A DNA stretch of 64,000 nt from Planctomycetales bacterium. GTDB taxonomy: Bacteria; Planctomycetota; Planctomycetia; Planctomycetales; Planctomycetaceae. The stretch spans positions 279,519 through 343,518 of the forward strand of contig JANQPT010000041.1 of the NCBI GenBank assembly GCA_028285345.1. Direction: 5' to 3'. How positions within the stretch are numbered: the stretch's first letter is position 1; each line of letters begins with the position of its first letter. The position numbers were made by a program, and so were the translations under genes. The notes under the pieces were generated by a model. It was not told where the DNA came from. It saw only the letters and a list, made by a program, of their open reading frames with translations, and ran no database searches. Shown in pieces: positions 1-9,269 of the stretch.

Positions 1-386
1 TCTTCGCCGCAACGCTGCTGAACTTCCCATGCCGCTCGATTCCGCAGACATTGCTCGAAGTTCACGCCCATGACGGTCGCGTGCGGCGAAATGTCGACGC
101 CATTCGCCGCACGGCTGAACAAGTGATCGACGAATTGTTCGATCCGGCACACATGTGCGACGAGGCGCTGCAATTTCGCCCGCTGTTCGCCTCGCGAAAA
201 TACCTCTCCATGGCACGCTCATTCTACCGTGCGGGACTTTACGTCGAATCGCGGCGCTACTACTACAAAGCCGTCGCCACCCAGCAGCGCCGCCTGCTCA
301 ACGCGACCGCGACGTTTCGCTTTCTCAAGAGCTTCGTTCGCCAAACGATGGCCGTCGTCGGGCTTGATTCGCGCAGCGCCCAATAG
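1..386 (+). CDS. C-terminal end of a protein cut by the left edge; possibly a family 2 glycosyltransferase tail
   Basis: The frame beginning at base 3 is open from the edge to a TAG at 384-386, so the gene starts outside the window; the TTG at 51 is only an internal codon. About 128 residues are visible. They are rich in Arg, Ala and aromatic residues (for example RRYYYKAVATQQRR). They form helices of the kind seen after the catalytic domain of family 2 glycosyltransferases, where a short TPR-like tail often follows. No catalytic motif lies in the visible part, so the family is a guess from the character of the tail. That it is coding is likelier than its name. The next gene follows after about 100 bases. 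Confidence 0.5.
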   Translation, partial: FAATLLNFPCRSIPQTLLEVHAHDGRVRRNVDAIRRTAEQVIDELFDPAHMCDEALQFRPLFASRKYLSMARSFYRAGLYVESRRYYYKAVATQQRRLLNATATFRFLKSFVRQTMAVVGLDSRSAQ

Positions 387-491
387 AATGAATCGCGTCA
401 ATCTCCGGCGTGACAGAGTTCGTATTGATCGACGCACCGGTTTCCGCCAGAATTTCCGTAGTGCCGATTCGGCAACGGATCGACGTCGCCC

Positions 492-1340
492 GTGGCGGGC
501 AGCTTGGTGAGAAACATCGTGGCTGGCAGTCTCTCAAAACGACAACGGAAACAAACAACAGTTCGGCGCGTGCCGACCGTCTGTCTGGTGTTTGTCGCAT
601 GCGCCGCATGGATCGCCGGCCAAGTTCGCGCGGAAGAATCTGCCAATCGGCCAATTCCAGCAGCTGACCCGCCACATGTTCTGGTGATCTTCATCGGCGG
701 CATCGATTCTGATCCCACGCCCGCTCAGATCGCAGGCACAGAGCTTAAGAATCGGGGCAATAGCGGCATGTACCAACTTTGCGGAGAGATTCAAGATGAT
801 CGGATCGCCTGCGAGTACTTCAATTGGAACGGCACCCGCGCCGGCGACATCAGTGCAAAGAAGCCGCCGCTGACGGCGGCCATCATCAACAGGATCCGCG
901 CACATCTCGATCAGAATCCCAGCGGCAGGACCGTCGTCGTCGGCAACAGTTGGGGCGGGCACACCGCGTGGGAGTCTGCCAGAGAATTGGTGAATAGTCC
1001 GCGTCCGCTGGCAATCGACCGCGTGATCTTTCTCGACCCCTCTTCGACAGGGCGAGCAATCGCGCGCCGCCCGAATAAACTGCCCATCAATATCAAGCAA
1101 GCCGTCAATTACTACACGCACAACGTATTCTGTTGGGGGCCGTGGACCGATGAGCGGATTCGTTCAATTGATCTCGGAGATCCTGCGCTGGGCTACGTAC
1201 GCAATGGCAAGCCGGCATACGCCTCCTCCTTCGATCCACAGGCTCATATCGCGGCGGAATGGGATCAGCGGATCCACGCCGAAATCAAGGCCGACATTCT
1301 GAGATTTATTGCGGACGACGACGAAGTCACGAAGGAGTAG
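492..1340 (+). CDS. Exported alpha/beta-hydrolase-like protein
   Basis: About 282 residues from the GTG at 492. A second GTG at 570 would begin right at the hydrophobic leader (VPTVCLVFVACAAWIAG, ending QVRA) and may be the true start; neither has a convincing ribosome site. The mature part has a beta strand (VLVIFIGGID), then VVVGNSWGGH, which fits the G-x-S-x-G nucleophile elbow of alpha/beta hydrolases, with the serine in GNSWGG. A later VIFLDPSS could carry the acid, and a His sits near the C terminus (DPQAHIAAEW). The substrate cannot be told. The protein probably acts in the periplasm. It stands alone, with a 500-base gap downstream. Confidence 0.6.
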   Translation: MAGSLVRNIVAGSLSKRQRKQTTVRRVPTVCLVFVACAAWIAGQVRAEESANRPIPAADPPHVLVIFIGGIDSDPTPAQIAGTELKNRGNSGMYQLCGEIQDDRIACEYFNWNGTRAGDISAKKPPLTAAIINRIRAHLDQNPSGRTVVVGNSWGGHTAWESARELVNSPRPLAIDRVIFLDPSSTGRAIARRPNKLPINIKQAVNYYTHNVFCWGPWTDERIRSIDLGDPALGYVRNGKPAYASSFDPQAHIAAEWDQRIHAEIKADILRFIADDDEVTKE

Positions 1341-1864
1341 AGCGTTATCACTCAGCATTCGGATGATTCATCCAGGCGGCCGCTCCCCGAAGAGTAAGTC
1401 CTGACAACACTCTCGCAAACGTTCGTTGCAATCTTTGCAGCCTGTCTGTGCAACAATGGGCATAGTTGGTTTCACTCGATCACGTCGCCGTTGACGTCCG
1501 CCGCTCGGTCCGCCTGACACAAGTCCCCGACGGACAAAGAGATGTCCGAACCAGCTGTGCTGTGGCGTTAGCGATGCATCAGCGCCGCCCCCGTTATGGC
1601 ATAGGATTTGCTCCTGGACAGAGTTACGCTTCGGAAAAGGCATTTCAATTAGCATGTTCGTCCACTTGAAAAAGACGAAAATGTCCAATTCCGATCTACA
1701 CAGAATGAATTAAGATCGCTATCTTTGCCAACAGGTTTTGACGGTCCATTGGCCGTCAAAACGGCGGTGAAGATTAGCTTTAGAGAATGCATCCCGGTTG
1801 CGCCATTGCTTTGGTCTTCGCCGCATGAGGGATCGTTTTCTACATCGGCACAAGGAACCGCACA
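1341..1864. other. Gene-poor gap
   Basis: No convincing gene on either strand. A 106-codon minus-strand frame (1368-1688) lacks a ribosome site and any recognisable domain. The one clear structure is the perfect hairpin at 1735-1762. The rest probably holds the promoter of the BON gene. Confidence 0.5.
1735..1762. promoter_or_regulatory. Perfect 10-bp inverted repeat upstream of the BON gene
   Basis: GTTTTGACGG and CCGTCAAAAC are separated by 8 bases. No T-run follows on the plus strand, so it does not look like an intrinsic terminator in that direction. It ends about 100 bases before the BON start, where an operator or a leader hairpin would sit. Seen directly in the sequence; the role is inference. 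Confidence 0.4.
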
Positions 1865-2176
1865 ATGAGCAAGCCCGCAACCACCACTGCCTCCCCCGAC
1901 GTTGCTGAAGCGTCGGTGTCAGCCGCAAGGCAACCCTGCGCGGAAGTCTCACCCCATCGCATCGAAGAGGAAGTGAGGCGATGTCTCGCTGCCAGCCCGC
2001 AATTAAGAATCCACTCACTCGTCGTTCGCCGGATCGATCAGGGGATCTGTCTCCAGGGTGTCGTTGATTCGCCCGAAAGCACCCGGGATGCCTGTTCCAT
2101 TGCCCGAACCGTCAGCGGTGTCGACCGTGTGCTCAATCGCCTGATGGTTGCGCCAAGTGCGCCCGCCCGGAATTAG
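1865..2176 (+). CDS. BON-domain protein
   Basis: 103 residues, ATG start with AAGGA about 9 bases upstream. From about residue 32 the sequence follows the BON pattern: a helix (HRIEEEVRRCLAAS), then LVVRRIDQGICLQGVVDSPE, then a second helix ending SGVDRVLNRLMV. BON domains bind membranes or other periplasmic or envelope components. There is no signal peptide; the first 30 residues are a loose Ala/Ser/Thr-rich stretch. It is a single-domain, single-copy form, without the LysM or CBS partners seen in larger relatives. The perfect hairpin about 100 bases upstream may control it. Confidence 0.75.
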   Translation: MSKPATTTASPDVAEASVSAARQPCAEVSPHRIEEEVRRCLAASPQLRIHSLVVRRIDQGICLQGVVDSPESTRDACSIARTVSGVDRVLNRLMVAPSAPARN

Positions 2177-2223
2177 CCCCCGGCCCCGACAATGACGTGC
2201 GGAGCAACTGCGTAGAAACTCAT

Positions 2224-3735
2224 CTACCGCGACCGCTTCGGCGGTGACGGCAAGCGGCGCACCTTGACACGGTACGCGCCTGAGTTATCCGCCAATTCTC
2301 CCCAGAAGTCGTTCACGCGGAAGTAGAGTGTCCCCGGCTCAGTCGGTGTCAGCACATTGCGCTTGCCGACTCCCACCGTTGCCTTCTGCGCTATTTTCGT
2401 AACGGTATCCGGCACAATTCTGGCCATTAACATTCCCAACGGTCGGTCGGCGTGATAGCGAATCGTCACTCCGTCCGCTTCAGACTCCCAAGGACGGGGA
2501 TGCACTGCCAAAACCACCCTCCCGTCCGCACTGATCTCGTATGTCTCACCCGGTTTGACAGACAGTCCGCTTGACTGCCAACCACGATCGGCGGCAACAT
2601 CATCCTCCGCTTCGCTGCCGACTTCCAAAGCGCGGCCTGATTTCCAATCGATCACGGACCGCTCGACGTCGTATCCGTAATCCAAATCAGCGGCGAAAAA
2701 CGCCCAGTCTCGATTCATCTCCACCTGATCAGGCTGAAACACCTCTTGAAAACGTCTGACAAACGCCGATCCCTCCTGATAGTCGCGCAGTTCGTGGAAT
2801 CGGTCGCGATAGCGGGGATGAGTATCCAAGAATTTGCATAGCGCCCAAGACCACACGTACGCTTTGGTCTCGAGAAACGAGTTTCCCGAGTAGGCGAAGA
2901 TTTCGTCCAAAGATTGGACACGGCCGGCGGATCGTTCGCCGGCGAGAATCTGCAGCCGCCCCCAGCCACGGACATCGAGCGACGCGCCCGGCATGATACG
3001 AAACGTGCTGCGTCCCGGTGCGGAGGTTCGATGTGTTCCAAACAGTTCGGCCATGCCTTCGATATACCACAGCGGTGGACTCACCTGCGGCATGATCGTC
3101 ATGAAGCAATGCGTTCCCTCGTGCACCATCAGATGCCGCCGATAGAAATCGTGCTCCTGCTCGTTCATCCAAAATTCCGCGCCGCGGTGCCGCCCGTGCG
3201 GAAAATCAGGGAGATCATCAGGCAGTAGCCCGGTCTCCAGAAACAGCCGGCGGTCACGCATGATGTAACCGGTCATCTGAAAATCGCTCTCCGCACGATC
3301 CGGCGGCAGCGGACCGAAATACTCCTCCCAAGCGGCATACGCCCGGTCCATCAGTTCCGGCAGCGGTCGCACCAACTCCGGAGGCAAATCGGAATAGAGT
3401 TTTAGCCGCCGCGACTCGTACAAATGGATGCCCAAGTCCGCCAGCGCTTGATCGTCATGCTGCGGCCTCGCATCATCGGGCCGGTAAATGATCGCCGGTT
3501 CCGGCTTCTGAGGGGGAGGGTCCGCAACTTTTTGCGGCGGCGGGTCGGGAGACTCTGAAGCGCCCTGGGAAGGCCCTGCGTCCGACGTCGTTTTTGAGGC
3601 AGTCTGCTTCGGCGGTTTTGCGCCGTCGCTCTCTCCGGAACATCCGGCGCTCAGCAGAGCCAATCCGGCCAATGCCGCCGCAGAGACCAGGTGCACCGCT
3701 GTTGTCACTCCGTTTTCCCGAAACGTCCCTGACAT
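2224..3735 (-). CDS. Lipoprotein with gluzincin-type metallopeptidase domain
   Basis: 503 residues. A hydrophobic leader ends in a lipobox (LLSAGC, Cys32), so it is probably lipidated. A Pro/Ser/Lys-rich linker runs to about residue 80. Residues 205-209 read HEGTH, an HExxH zinc motif, and IEGMAELFGTH at 225-235 offers the third ligand Glu. This arrangement is that of peptidase MA-like gluzincins, often met in planctomycetes. The last 130 residues are beta-rich (for example LYFRVNDFWGELADNSGAY), like a galactose-binding or PA-IL type domain. It is transcribed away from the sugar isomerase-like gene across a 130-base divergent gap. The metallopeptidase fold is well supported; the substrate is unknown. 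Confidence 0.7.
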   Translation of the reverse strand: MSGTFRENGVTTAVHLVSAAALAGLALLSAGCSGESDGAKPPKQTASKTTSDAGPSQGASESPDPPPQKVADPPPQKPEPAIIYRPDDARPQHDDQALADLGIHLYESRRLKLYSDLPPELVRPLPELMDRAYAAWEEYFGPLPPDRAESDFQMTGYIMRDRRLFLETGLLPDDLPDFPHGRHRGAEFWMNEQEHDFYRRHLMVHEGTHCFMTIMPQVSPPLWYIEGMAELFGTHRTSAPGRSTFRIMPGASLDVRGWGRLQILAGERSAGRVQSLDEIFAYSGNSFLETKAYVWSWALCKFLDTHPRYRDRFHELRDYQEGSAFVRRFQEVFQPDQVEMNRDWAFFAADLDYGYDVERSVIDWKSGRALEVGSEAEDDVAADRGWQSSGLSVKPGETYEISADGRVVLAVHPRPWESEADGVTIRYHADRPLGMLMARIVPDTVTKIAQKATVGVGKRNVLTPTEPGTLYFRVNDFWGELADNSGAYRVKVRRLPSPPKRSR

Positions 3736-3867
3736 TCTGAATACTCAGCCGGTCGAATTTGAAGATCGCGAGAAGGTCCCCTATTATAACGCAGAATCCC
3801 GGCGCAGCATTGCCCGGATCGGCCGGATCAAGCGCCCTTTTTTCTAAATGCCAAACTCTGTGTGCCA

Positions 3868-4680
3868 ATGTCGCAATTTCTGTATTCGCTCAACAGCAGC
3901 ACCATACGGCCCGCCGGACTGCTGGACAAAATTCGGATCGCGGCTGACGCCGGTTATGCCGGGATCGAACTCTGGCACGACGACATTGGAGCTCATTTGA
4001 AACAGGGCGGGCATTTGCACGACATCGCGGATGCGCTGGGCGAACACAATCTGCGCGTCCCCACTACGATTCATCTCAAAGGCTGGTTCGAATCGGCCGG
4101 CGGTGAGCACATCGAGACGATGGATCTCTGCAAATGGAAGATGGAACAAGCCGCCGCCGTTGGCGCTGAATACATTATCGCCGGTCCGCCACGGGGAGTC
4201 GCCGACCGGGCACTGGGGACGGAGAATTATCGAGAATTGCTGGCCGTCGGCCACGAAATCGGCGTCAAGCCGGCAATGGAGTTCTTGGGGTTTGTGGAGG
4301 ACGTCAACACCATTGAAGACGCGTTGGAAATCATCACCGCCGCCGACCATCCCGACGCAACACTCGTCCTCGACCCCTTCCACATCTTTCGCGGCGGGGG
4401 ATCGCTGGAGAGCATCTCCAAACTCTCGGCCGACCAAATCGCCATCTGCCACTTCAACGACGCCCCCGCCGAACCGCCGCGCGAAAACCAACAGGATCGT
4501 GACCGGGTCTATCCCGGAGAGGGAATCCTCGATCTACCGCGAATGATCAGTCTGCTGAAAGAAATCGGCTACGATCGTTGGCTGTCTCTGGAGTTGTTTA
4601 ATGAAGATCTCTGGCAGCAAGACCCGCTGGAAGTCGCCCGCACGGGGCTCGAAAAAATGTGCGCCATCGCGGAGGCGTAG
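3868..4680 (+). CDS. Sugar phosphate isomerase/epimerase-like TIM barrel
   Basis: 270 residues from the ATG at 3868; a GTG two codons earlier is possible. It belongs to the xylose isomerase-like TIM-barrel family. Metal and substrate residues sit where the family has them: Glu138 (MEFLGF), Asp169 and His172 (VLDPFH), His195 (ICHFND) and Glu242 (LSLELF). N-terminal GYAGIELWHDD matches the usual strand 2. Members interconvert keto-sugars, inositol derivatives or 2-keto acids; which one cannot be told here. No sugar dehydrogenase or transporter lies next to it. Length is normal for the family. Confidence 0.8.
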   Translation: MSQFLYSLNSSTIRPAGLLDKIRIAADAGYAGIELWHDDIGAHLKQGGHLHDIADALGEHNLRVPTTIHLKGWFESAGGEHIETMDLCKWKMEQAAAVGAEYIIAGPPRGVADRALGTENYRELLAVGHEIGVKPAMEFLGFVEDVNTIEDALEIITAADHPDATLVLDPFHIFRGGGSLESISKLSADQIAICHFNDAPAEPPRENQQDRDRVYPGEGILDLPRMISLLKEIGYDRWLSLELFNEDLWQQDPLEVARTGLEKMCAIAEA

Positions 4681-4786
4681 TGCCATTTTCAAAACCCCGT
4701 TGCGCCCGTCCTAGGGACCTGCACACAAGAATCTGCGAGATTTATCAAAGGGTCTTGAAAGCCGTCTTAGTTTCCGGAGCTTAACA

Positions 4787-5482
4787 ATGCCCCCAAGACT
4801 CCTCCGCAACGACGAGTTGGAAGCCTCCGGAACTGTTGCCAATTGCCGCATGAATCGCGAGCGGGAAATTGCCGGCACCAATAGCTACGCTGCTGATCTG
4901 CGAATGGACGTGCTTGGGTTCTTGACCGAGCGGCTCGAAGAACAACAGACCGTCGCTTGGCTCGATCTCTGCTGCGGCTCGGCCCGGGCCTTGATTCAGG
5001 CGGCAGAATCGCTGAACCAATCGGGATTCGGCGGGCGAGTGCGAATTGATGGAATCGATTTGGTTGGCATGTTCGCGGAGGTCCCCTCGTCAGCTGATTC
5101 GCTCAACCTGCAGACGACGTCCGTCGAACGCTGGTCGCCGACAACGGCTTATGACTTGATTACCTGCGTGCATGGGCTGCACTATCTTGGCGACAAACTT
5201 GGCCTGCTGACCCGCGCCGTCTCTTGGCTCACGGAAGAAGGGCTGCTGGTCGCCAATCTCGATCTGTCGAACCTGAAGCGGACGGACGGTAAACGCTGGT
5301 CGAGCCACTTGGCGCGTCAGCTGCGTGCAGCCGGCATTGAATACGAGCCTCGGCACCGTCTTATCTCTCGACACGGCACGCTGATTTGCGAGATTCCGTA
5401 TACCTACGCAGGTGCTGACGACAATGCCGGACCCAACTGCACCGGCCAGCCTGCCGTCAACTCGTATTACGACGCTCGCTGA
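4787..5482 (+). CDS. Class I SAM-dependent methyltransferase
   Basis: 231 residues, ATG start preceded by GGAG at 8 bases. Motif I is WLDLCCGSARAL (about 58-69), followed by an acidic strand (IDGIDLVGM), a motif resembling post-II (YDLITCVHGLHYL) and motif III (EEGLLVANLDLSNL). Methyl acceptor unknown. The enzyme is probably cytoplasmic, since no leader is present. Upstream gap of about 100 bases; the next real start is 213 bases downstream, so it is probably monocistronic. Confidence 0.75.
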   Translation: MPPRLLRNDELEASGTVANCRMNREREIAGTNSYAADLRMDVLGFLTERLEEQQTVAWLDLCCGSARALIQAAESLNQSGFGGRVRIDGIDLVGMFAEVPSSADSLNLQTTSVERWSPTTAYDLITCVHGLHYLGDKLGLLTRAVSWLTEEGLLVANLDLSNLKRTDGKRWSSHLARQLRAAGIEYEPRHRLISRHGTLICEIPYTYAGADDNAGPNCTGQPAVNSYYDAR

Positions 5483-5695
5483 ACAGAGCCGCGATAGGTT
5501 TCTCCCAGTTTTTTCTTGACCAGCTGCGCCACGCCGTCTAGCCTGAATGCACTTCCAGGCGTCACCTTGACCTGCTTTTGCGACGCGACGGAAGCGAATA
5601 GCCGCGCGCCGGCAATGATTCGGCGCTTCTCCATTTCACAATCGAAAACCGGGCTGCTTCACTTCGGCAGTCGGCGCTTAACACGAGGTGAATTG

Positions 5696-8600
5696 ATGAC
5701 CAGCGATCAGCCGGAATGGGAAAGTTCTGCAGCGGAGAATTCAGAAGAAAAAGTCATCGACCTCTCGGAGCGGTTTCCCGACCTGCGGCCGATCAACTCA
5801 ACGCCGAGCTTATACACCGTTAACGGAATAGGACTTGGAGTCGTTGGCGCACGCGACCACGACCAGGAAACGAGCAGCTACATCAAGACGCACTGCTTCG
5901 TCTTCATCTTCATTCCGTTACTGGCACTCCGGGCCTATCGCGTGATCAAGGCACCGGCCGATCAGGGGTGGTATTTTCTCGGCCGAGAGCCGCTCTCGTT
6001 GGTCGCCAAGTCTTGGAATGCATTTCTCCTGTTAAGCGTTTTGGGACTGGTCGGTTGGTTCGGCTGGACGACGTATACAGAGTCGCCTGAATACCAAGCG
6101 AAGTTGAAACTCGAAAAGGCCAAACAGGCGGCCGACGACGGCGATTTGACAGAAGCGGCGAAGCTACTCGTCCCGGTGAGCCAGGGAGGAACAAGCCACG
6201 CCGTCGCCGCCCGCGGCGAATTGGGCAAGTTGCTCGCAGATCCTCAGTTGTTGGAACTGCCGCCGACAAGTGCGCTCACGGTTCTCGAACATGCCGTGCG
6301 GGGACGCGGAGCACACGCTGATCCCAAAAAAACGATCGCTGTTGCCGTTCAACTAGCGCAGAAGCATGCAGCATCAAAACCGGTAACGGCAGTCAAGTTG
6401 TTGGCAGCGGCCGCAACCATCAACCAGCCAGCGACACTCAAGGAATTCAACAACTTACTCGCCGGACTGCTCGCTCAGTTGCCGGTGGAACAGACCGAGC
6501 AGGTGTTCGGATTGGCGGCGCAGACCTGGCGATCTCCCGATGGCCGCCGGCAGATCTTTGAACAAGCGACACCTCGCATCGAACAATTCCGTAACACGAA
6601 TCTAGCGGCGGCGATGCGGGTATTGCGTATCATCGCCCCGCTGGGACCGCCGGACGAGGTGGCCCAACTCCGAGAGTCGCTGCTGGGAGCTCTGCTCGAT
6701 GAGGTCCCGTGCAATCACGCCAAAGAAGTCCTTTTGGCTGCGCTGTACATTACACCCCAAGAAGAACGGACCCGGCTCGTGCAACGCGGTTTGGAGTGGG
6801 TCGGCAGCCATCCGCAAGCTGATCCCCGCCAGGCATATGAACTATTGAGCATCTTCACGCAGCCCAATGACGCCGATGCGCAGCAAATCGCCGCGGCACA
6901 ACGTCAGCTCCTCGAGAAAATTGTCGCTGCGGACCCGAACAACCTCGACGCGACGGTGAAACTGGGGTTGTTGCTGGAAGCCGACGGTGATCCGGCGCGC
7001 ATTGTCGAGTTGTTGATGCCCTTTCGAAGCCGGCTGCCCAATACAAACGCCATGCGGCTATTGGGTGAAGCGCTGGCGGCCACCGGAGACTTCGACGAAT
7101 CCTATGCGCTCTTGCAGCCCTACGTGGCCGAACGCCTCGAAGACTTTCACGCCGCGGAAAAACAGTTTTTCAGCCAACTTGAGCAGTTTCAGAAGTCGGT
7201 AATTGCGACGTTGCAACTTGGGGCTGTCGAGGACTTTAACTACAACTCATTCGAGCTCAAGAATGACGAAGAAAAGACGGCCATGCTCCAGCGATACATC
7301 GACAAGCGCGTGCAAAACAATTCGTCGCTCGTCGCGTTGCAAAAGCAGTTTCAGCAACAGGCTGAAGTGGTGCCGGTCGCGTTGAATTTGGGAATCGTGA
7401 CCCTGCACCGCGCACAAGCCATGTCGGACGCCGACGCACGACGGGCCGAATTGGAAAAGGCCGAAAAGACGTTTCTGGCGATCCGCGGGGCGGCAGGCGA
7501 TTCTGAAAACTTTCAGCTCTACCTGGGGCAGGTCTACTACTGGCTCGGCAAACCGGAGCAAGGCCGCGAATTATTTGACCAGTTGTTGGAAAGCCGCGGC
7601 CGCGACTATCCGACGCTGATGACGATCGCCCCGATGCTCCGCGAGCTCGGATCGGTCCGCGAGGCACGGGAGTTGATCGAAGAGGCCTACGAAAAAGGGA
7701 GCAACGAAGAGGAGAAACAGGCTGCGGCGATGATCCGCGCAATCGAATGCAATGACATCGACGATAAAATCGCCTGGCTGGGACGAGCTGACGCCGATCA
7801 TCCTGACGTCGCCGCCTCACTCGAGTCTGCCAAGGGCGACCAAGCCTACGAGCAGGGTGATCGTCAATCAGCCGCCGGCCACTATCGTCACGCAATTGCG
7901 CATTATGAACCTCTGCCGGAAACGTCCACGTTGCACAATAACGTCGGCCTGGCCCATTTCAAATTGTTCCAGGCGACCGGTGATCGGGAATCACTCCAGC
8001 GGGGGATCGCGCACATTGAGAAGTCGATCGCGCTCGATCCGGACAACGGCATTGTCTTAGTCAATGCCTCCTCCGGTCTGTTGCAGGCAGCGATTCAAGA
8101 CCTCGCCGGCGAGAACATCGACCTGCACCGATTGGAGATGCCGTGGCAAATCGATGCTTACCTGGCCATGGCCAATGATCCCGAGGACGTGGCTCGGCAC
8201 CGTCAGCGGATTCGCGACCATGCGGGAATTCAAAAGGTCCTCGAATTCGTCAACCAAACGATCGTGATTGCGCCGAAGCGAATTCTCACCTATTCGCTGG
8301 CGACGATGGTGTACGGTCATACGCGGGACATCGACGGGCTGAAACGGGTCGCCGCGCAACTCGAAACCGCAAAGCTCGACCTCACGGAAGCCAATGAAAA
8401 AAAGCTGAAGTCCTATCAACAGTGGGAGCCAGACGACATTGCCGAATGGCGCCGCCAGAACGAAATCATGCGGCGACTGATTGAAGAATATCGGCGAGAC
8501 AAAAATGCACCTGCGTTCACGCTGGCCCTGGAGCACTTGATCTCGCTCAGCTACCGTGCGCCGCAGCCGGTGTCAAAGGCGGACTGTGATCAAATGGTTG

Positions 8601-9142
8601 TGTGGGCAGAAACGGGGCAAGAAATGGCGCCCACGGTGCAGGGGCAATCCAACCTGATCAACGCACATCTGCTCCGCGCTCACACGACACTTGCCGCGGA
8701 ACATCCGCTCTACGGAAAACTGGCCGAATCGGCGAAGCGCACACTCGGGCCCGCACATCTGTTGAACATCGCACAAGACCAGCGGGAGTTATTCCAAGAC
8801 GCGGTCGCAACCAACGCCAATGTGATCCGTGCGTCCGGTCTGATCATCGAGCTGAATCGACGATTTCCTGAAACTCAGACACCGATGATGTGGGCGCTGC
8901 TGAAGTCCTCGCATCCGAATGAAGCGGCCAAGATTGCCGCATATCTGCAACAGGACGAATTCTCTCGCGTTGGACGGCGGATCAGCTCACAGTTTGGATT
9001 GGCCGACGCCGAAAATGCCTATGAAACCTACTGGTTCAGGCTTGCCATCGGCGATCAATCGGGTGCTGATGCCGCGCTGCGGGAGGCGATCGAACTGGGC
9101 GTCCCGCTGCCTGATTTGGATCAACTAGCGGCAGAGCAATAA
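5696..9142 (+). CDS. Large membrane-anchored TPR protein
   Basis: 1148 residues from the ATG at 5696, chosen because AGGTG lies 8 bases upstream. The frame stays open back to 5516, but that part reads as noncoding (Cys/Ser/Arg-rich). An acidic N-terminal segment (1-60) is followed by two hydrophobic stretches (about 69-85, CFVFIFIPLLAL, and about 110-130, FLLLSVLGLVGWFGW). The remaining 1000 residues are helical repeats rich in Ala, Leu, Gln and Glu with TPR character (for example SIALDPDNGIVLVN, EQGDRQSAAGHYRHAIAHY). No catalytic motif seen. Such planctomycete proteins are thought to scaffold or sense; the function is unknown. Confidence 0.75.
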   Translation: MTSDQPEWESSAAENSEEKVIDLSERFPDLRPINSTPSLYTVNGIGLGVVGARDHDQETSSYIKTHCFVFIFIPLLALRAYRVIKAPADQGWYFLGREPLSLVAKSWNAFLLLSVLGLVGWFGWTTYTESPEYQAKLKLEKAKQAADDGDLTEAAKLLVPVSQGGTSHAVAARGELGKLLADPQLLELPPTSALTVLEHAVRGRGAHADPKKTIAVAVQLAQKHAASKPVTAVKLLAAAATINQPATLKEFNNLLAGLLAQLPVEQTEQVFGLAAQTWRSPDGRRQIFEQATPRIEQFRNTNLAAAMRVLRIIAPLGPPDEVAQLRESLLGALLDEVPCNHAKEVLLAALYITPQEERTRLVQRGLEWVGSHPQADPRQAYELLSIFTQPNDADAQQIAAAQRQLLEKIVAADPNNLDATVKLGLLLEADGDPARIVELLMPFRSRLPNTNAMRLLGEALAATGDFDESYALLQPYVAERLEDFHAAEKQFFSQLEQFQKSVIATLQLGAVEDFNYNSFELKNDEEKTAMLQRYIDKRVQNNSSLVALQKQFQQQAEVVPVALNLGIVTLHRAQAMSDADARRAELEKAEKTFLAIRGAAGDSENFQLYLGQVYYWLGKPEQGRELFDQLLESRGRDYPTLMTIAPMLRELGSVREARELIEEAYEKGSNEEEKQAAAMIRAIECNDIDDKIAWLGRADADHPDVAASLESAKGDQAYEQGDRQSAAGHYRHAIAHYEPLPETSTLHNNVGLAHFKLFQATGDRESLQRGIAHIEKSIALDPDNGIVLVNASSGLLQAAIQDLAGENIDLHRLEMPWQIDAYLAMANDPEDVARHRQRIRDHAGIQKVLEFVNQTIVIAPKRILTYSLATMVYGHTRDIDGLKRVAAQLETAKLDLTEANEKKLKSYQQWEPDDIAEWRRQNEIMRRLIEEYRRDKNAPAFTLALEHLISLSYRAPQPVSKADCDQMVVWAETGQEMAPTVQGQSNLINAHLLRAHTTLAAEHPLYGKLAESAKRTLGPAHLLNIAQDQRELFQDAVATNANVIRASGLIIELNRRFPETQTPMMWALLKSSHPNEAAKIAAYLQQDEFSRVGRRISSQFGLADAENAYETYWFRLAIGDQSGADAALREAIELGVPLPDLDQLAAEQ

Positions 9143-9269
9143 CTGGCGGCGTTCTGCCGCCCGACCGCGAGAATCGATGTCATCATGCACTCAAACCGTG
9201 TACAATACTTGATGCCACGGGCGAATCCCCAGGTTCGACTTTGCTGCTCCGCCCGCCGGGAGTAATTCA

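Noticed and set aside
1368..1688. 106-codon minus-strand frame with several cysteines
   Set aside because: No ribosome site, no domain, irregular composition.
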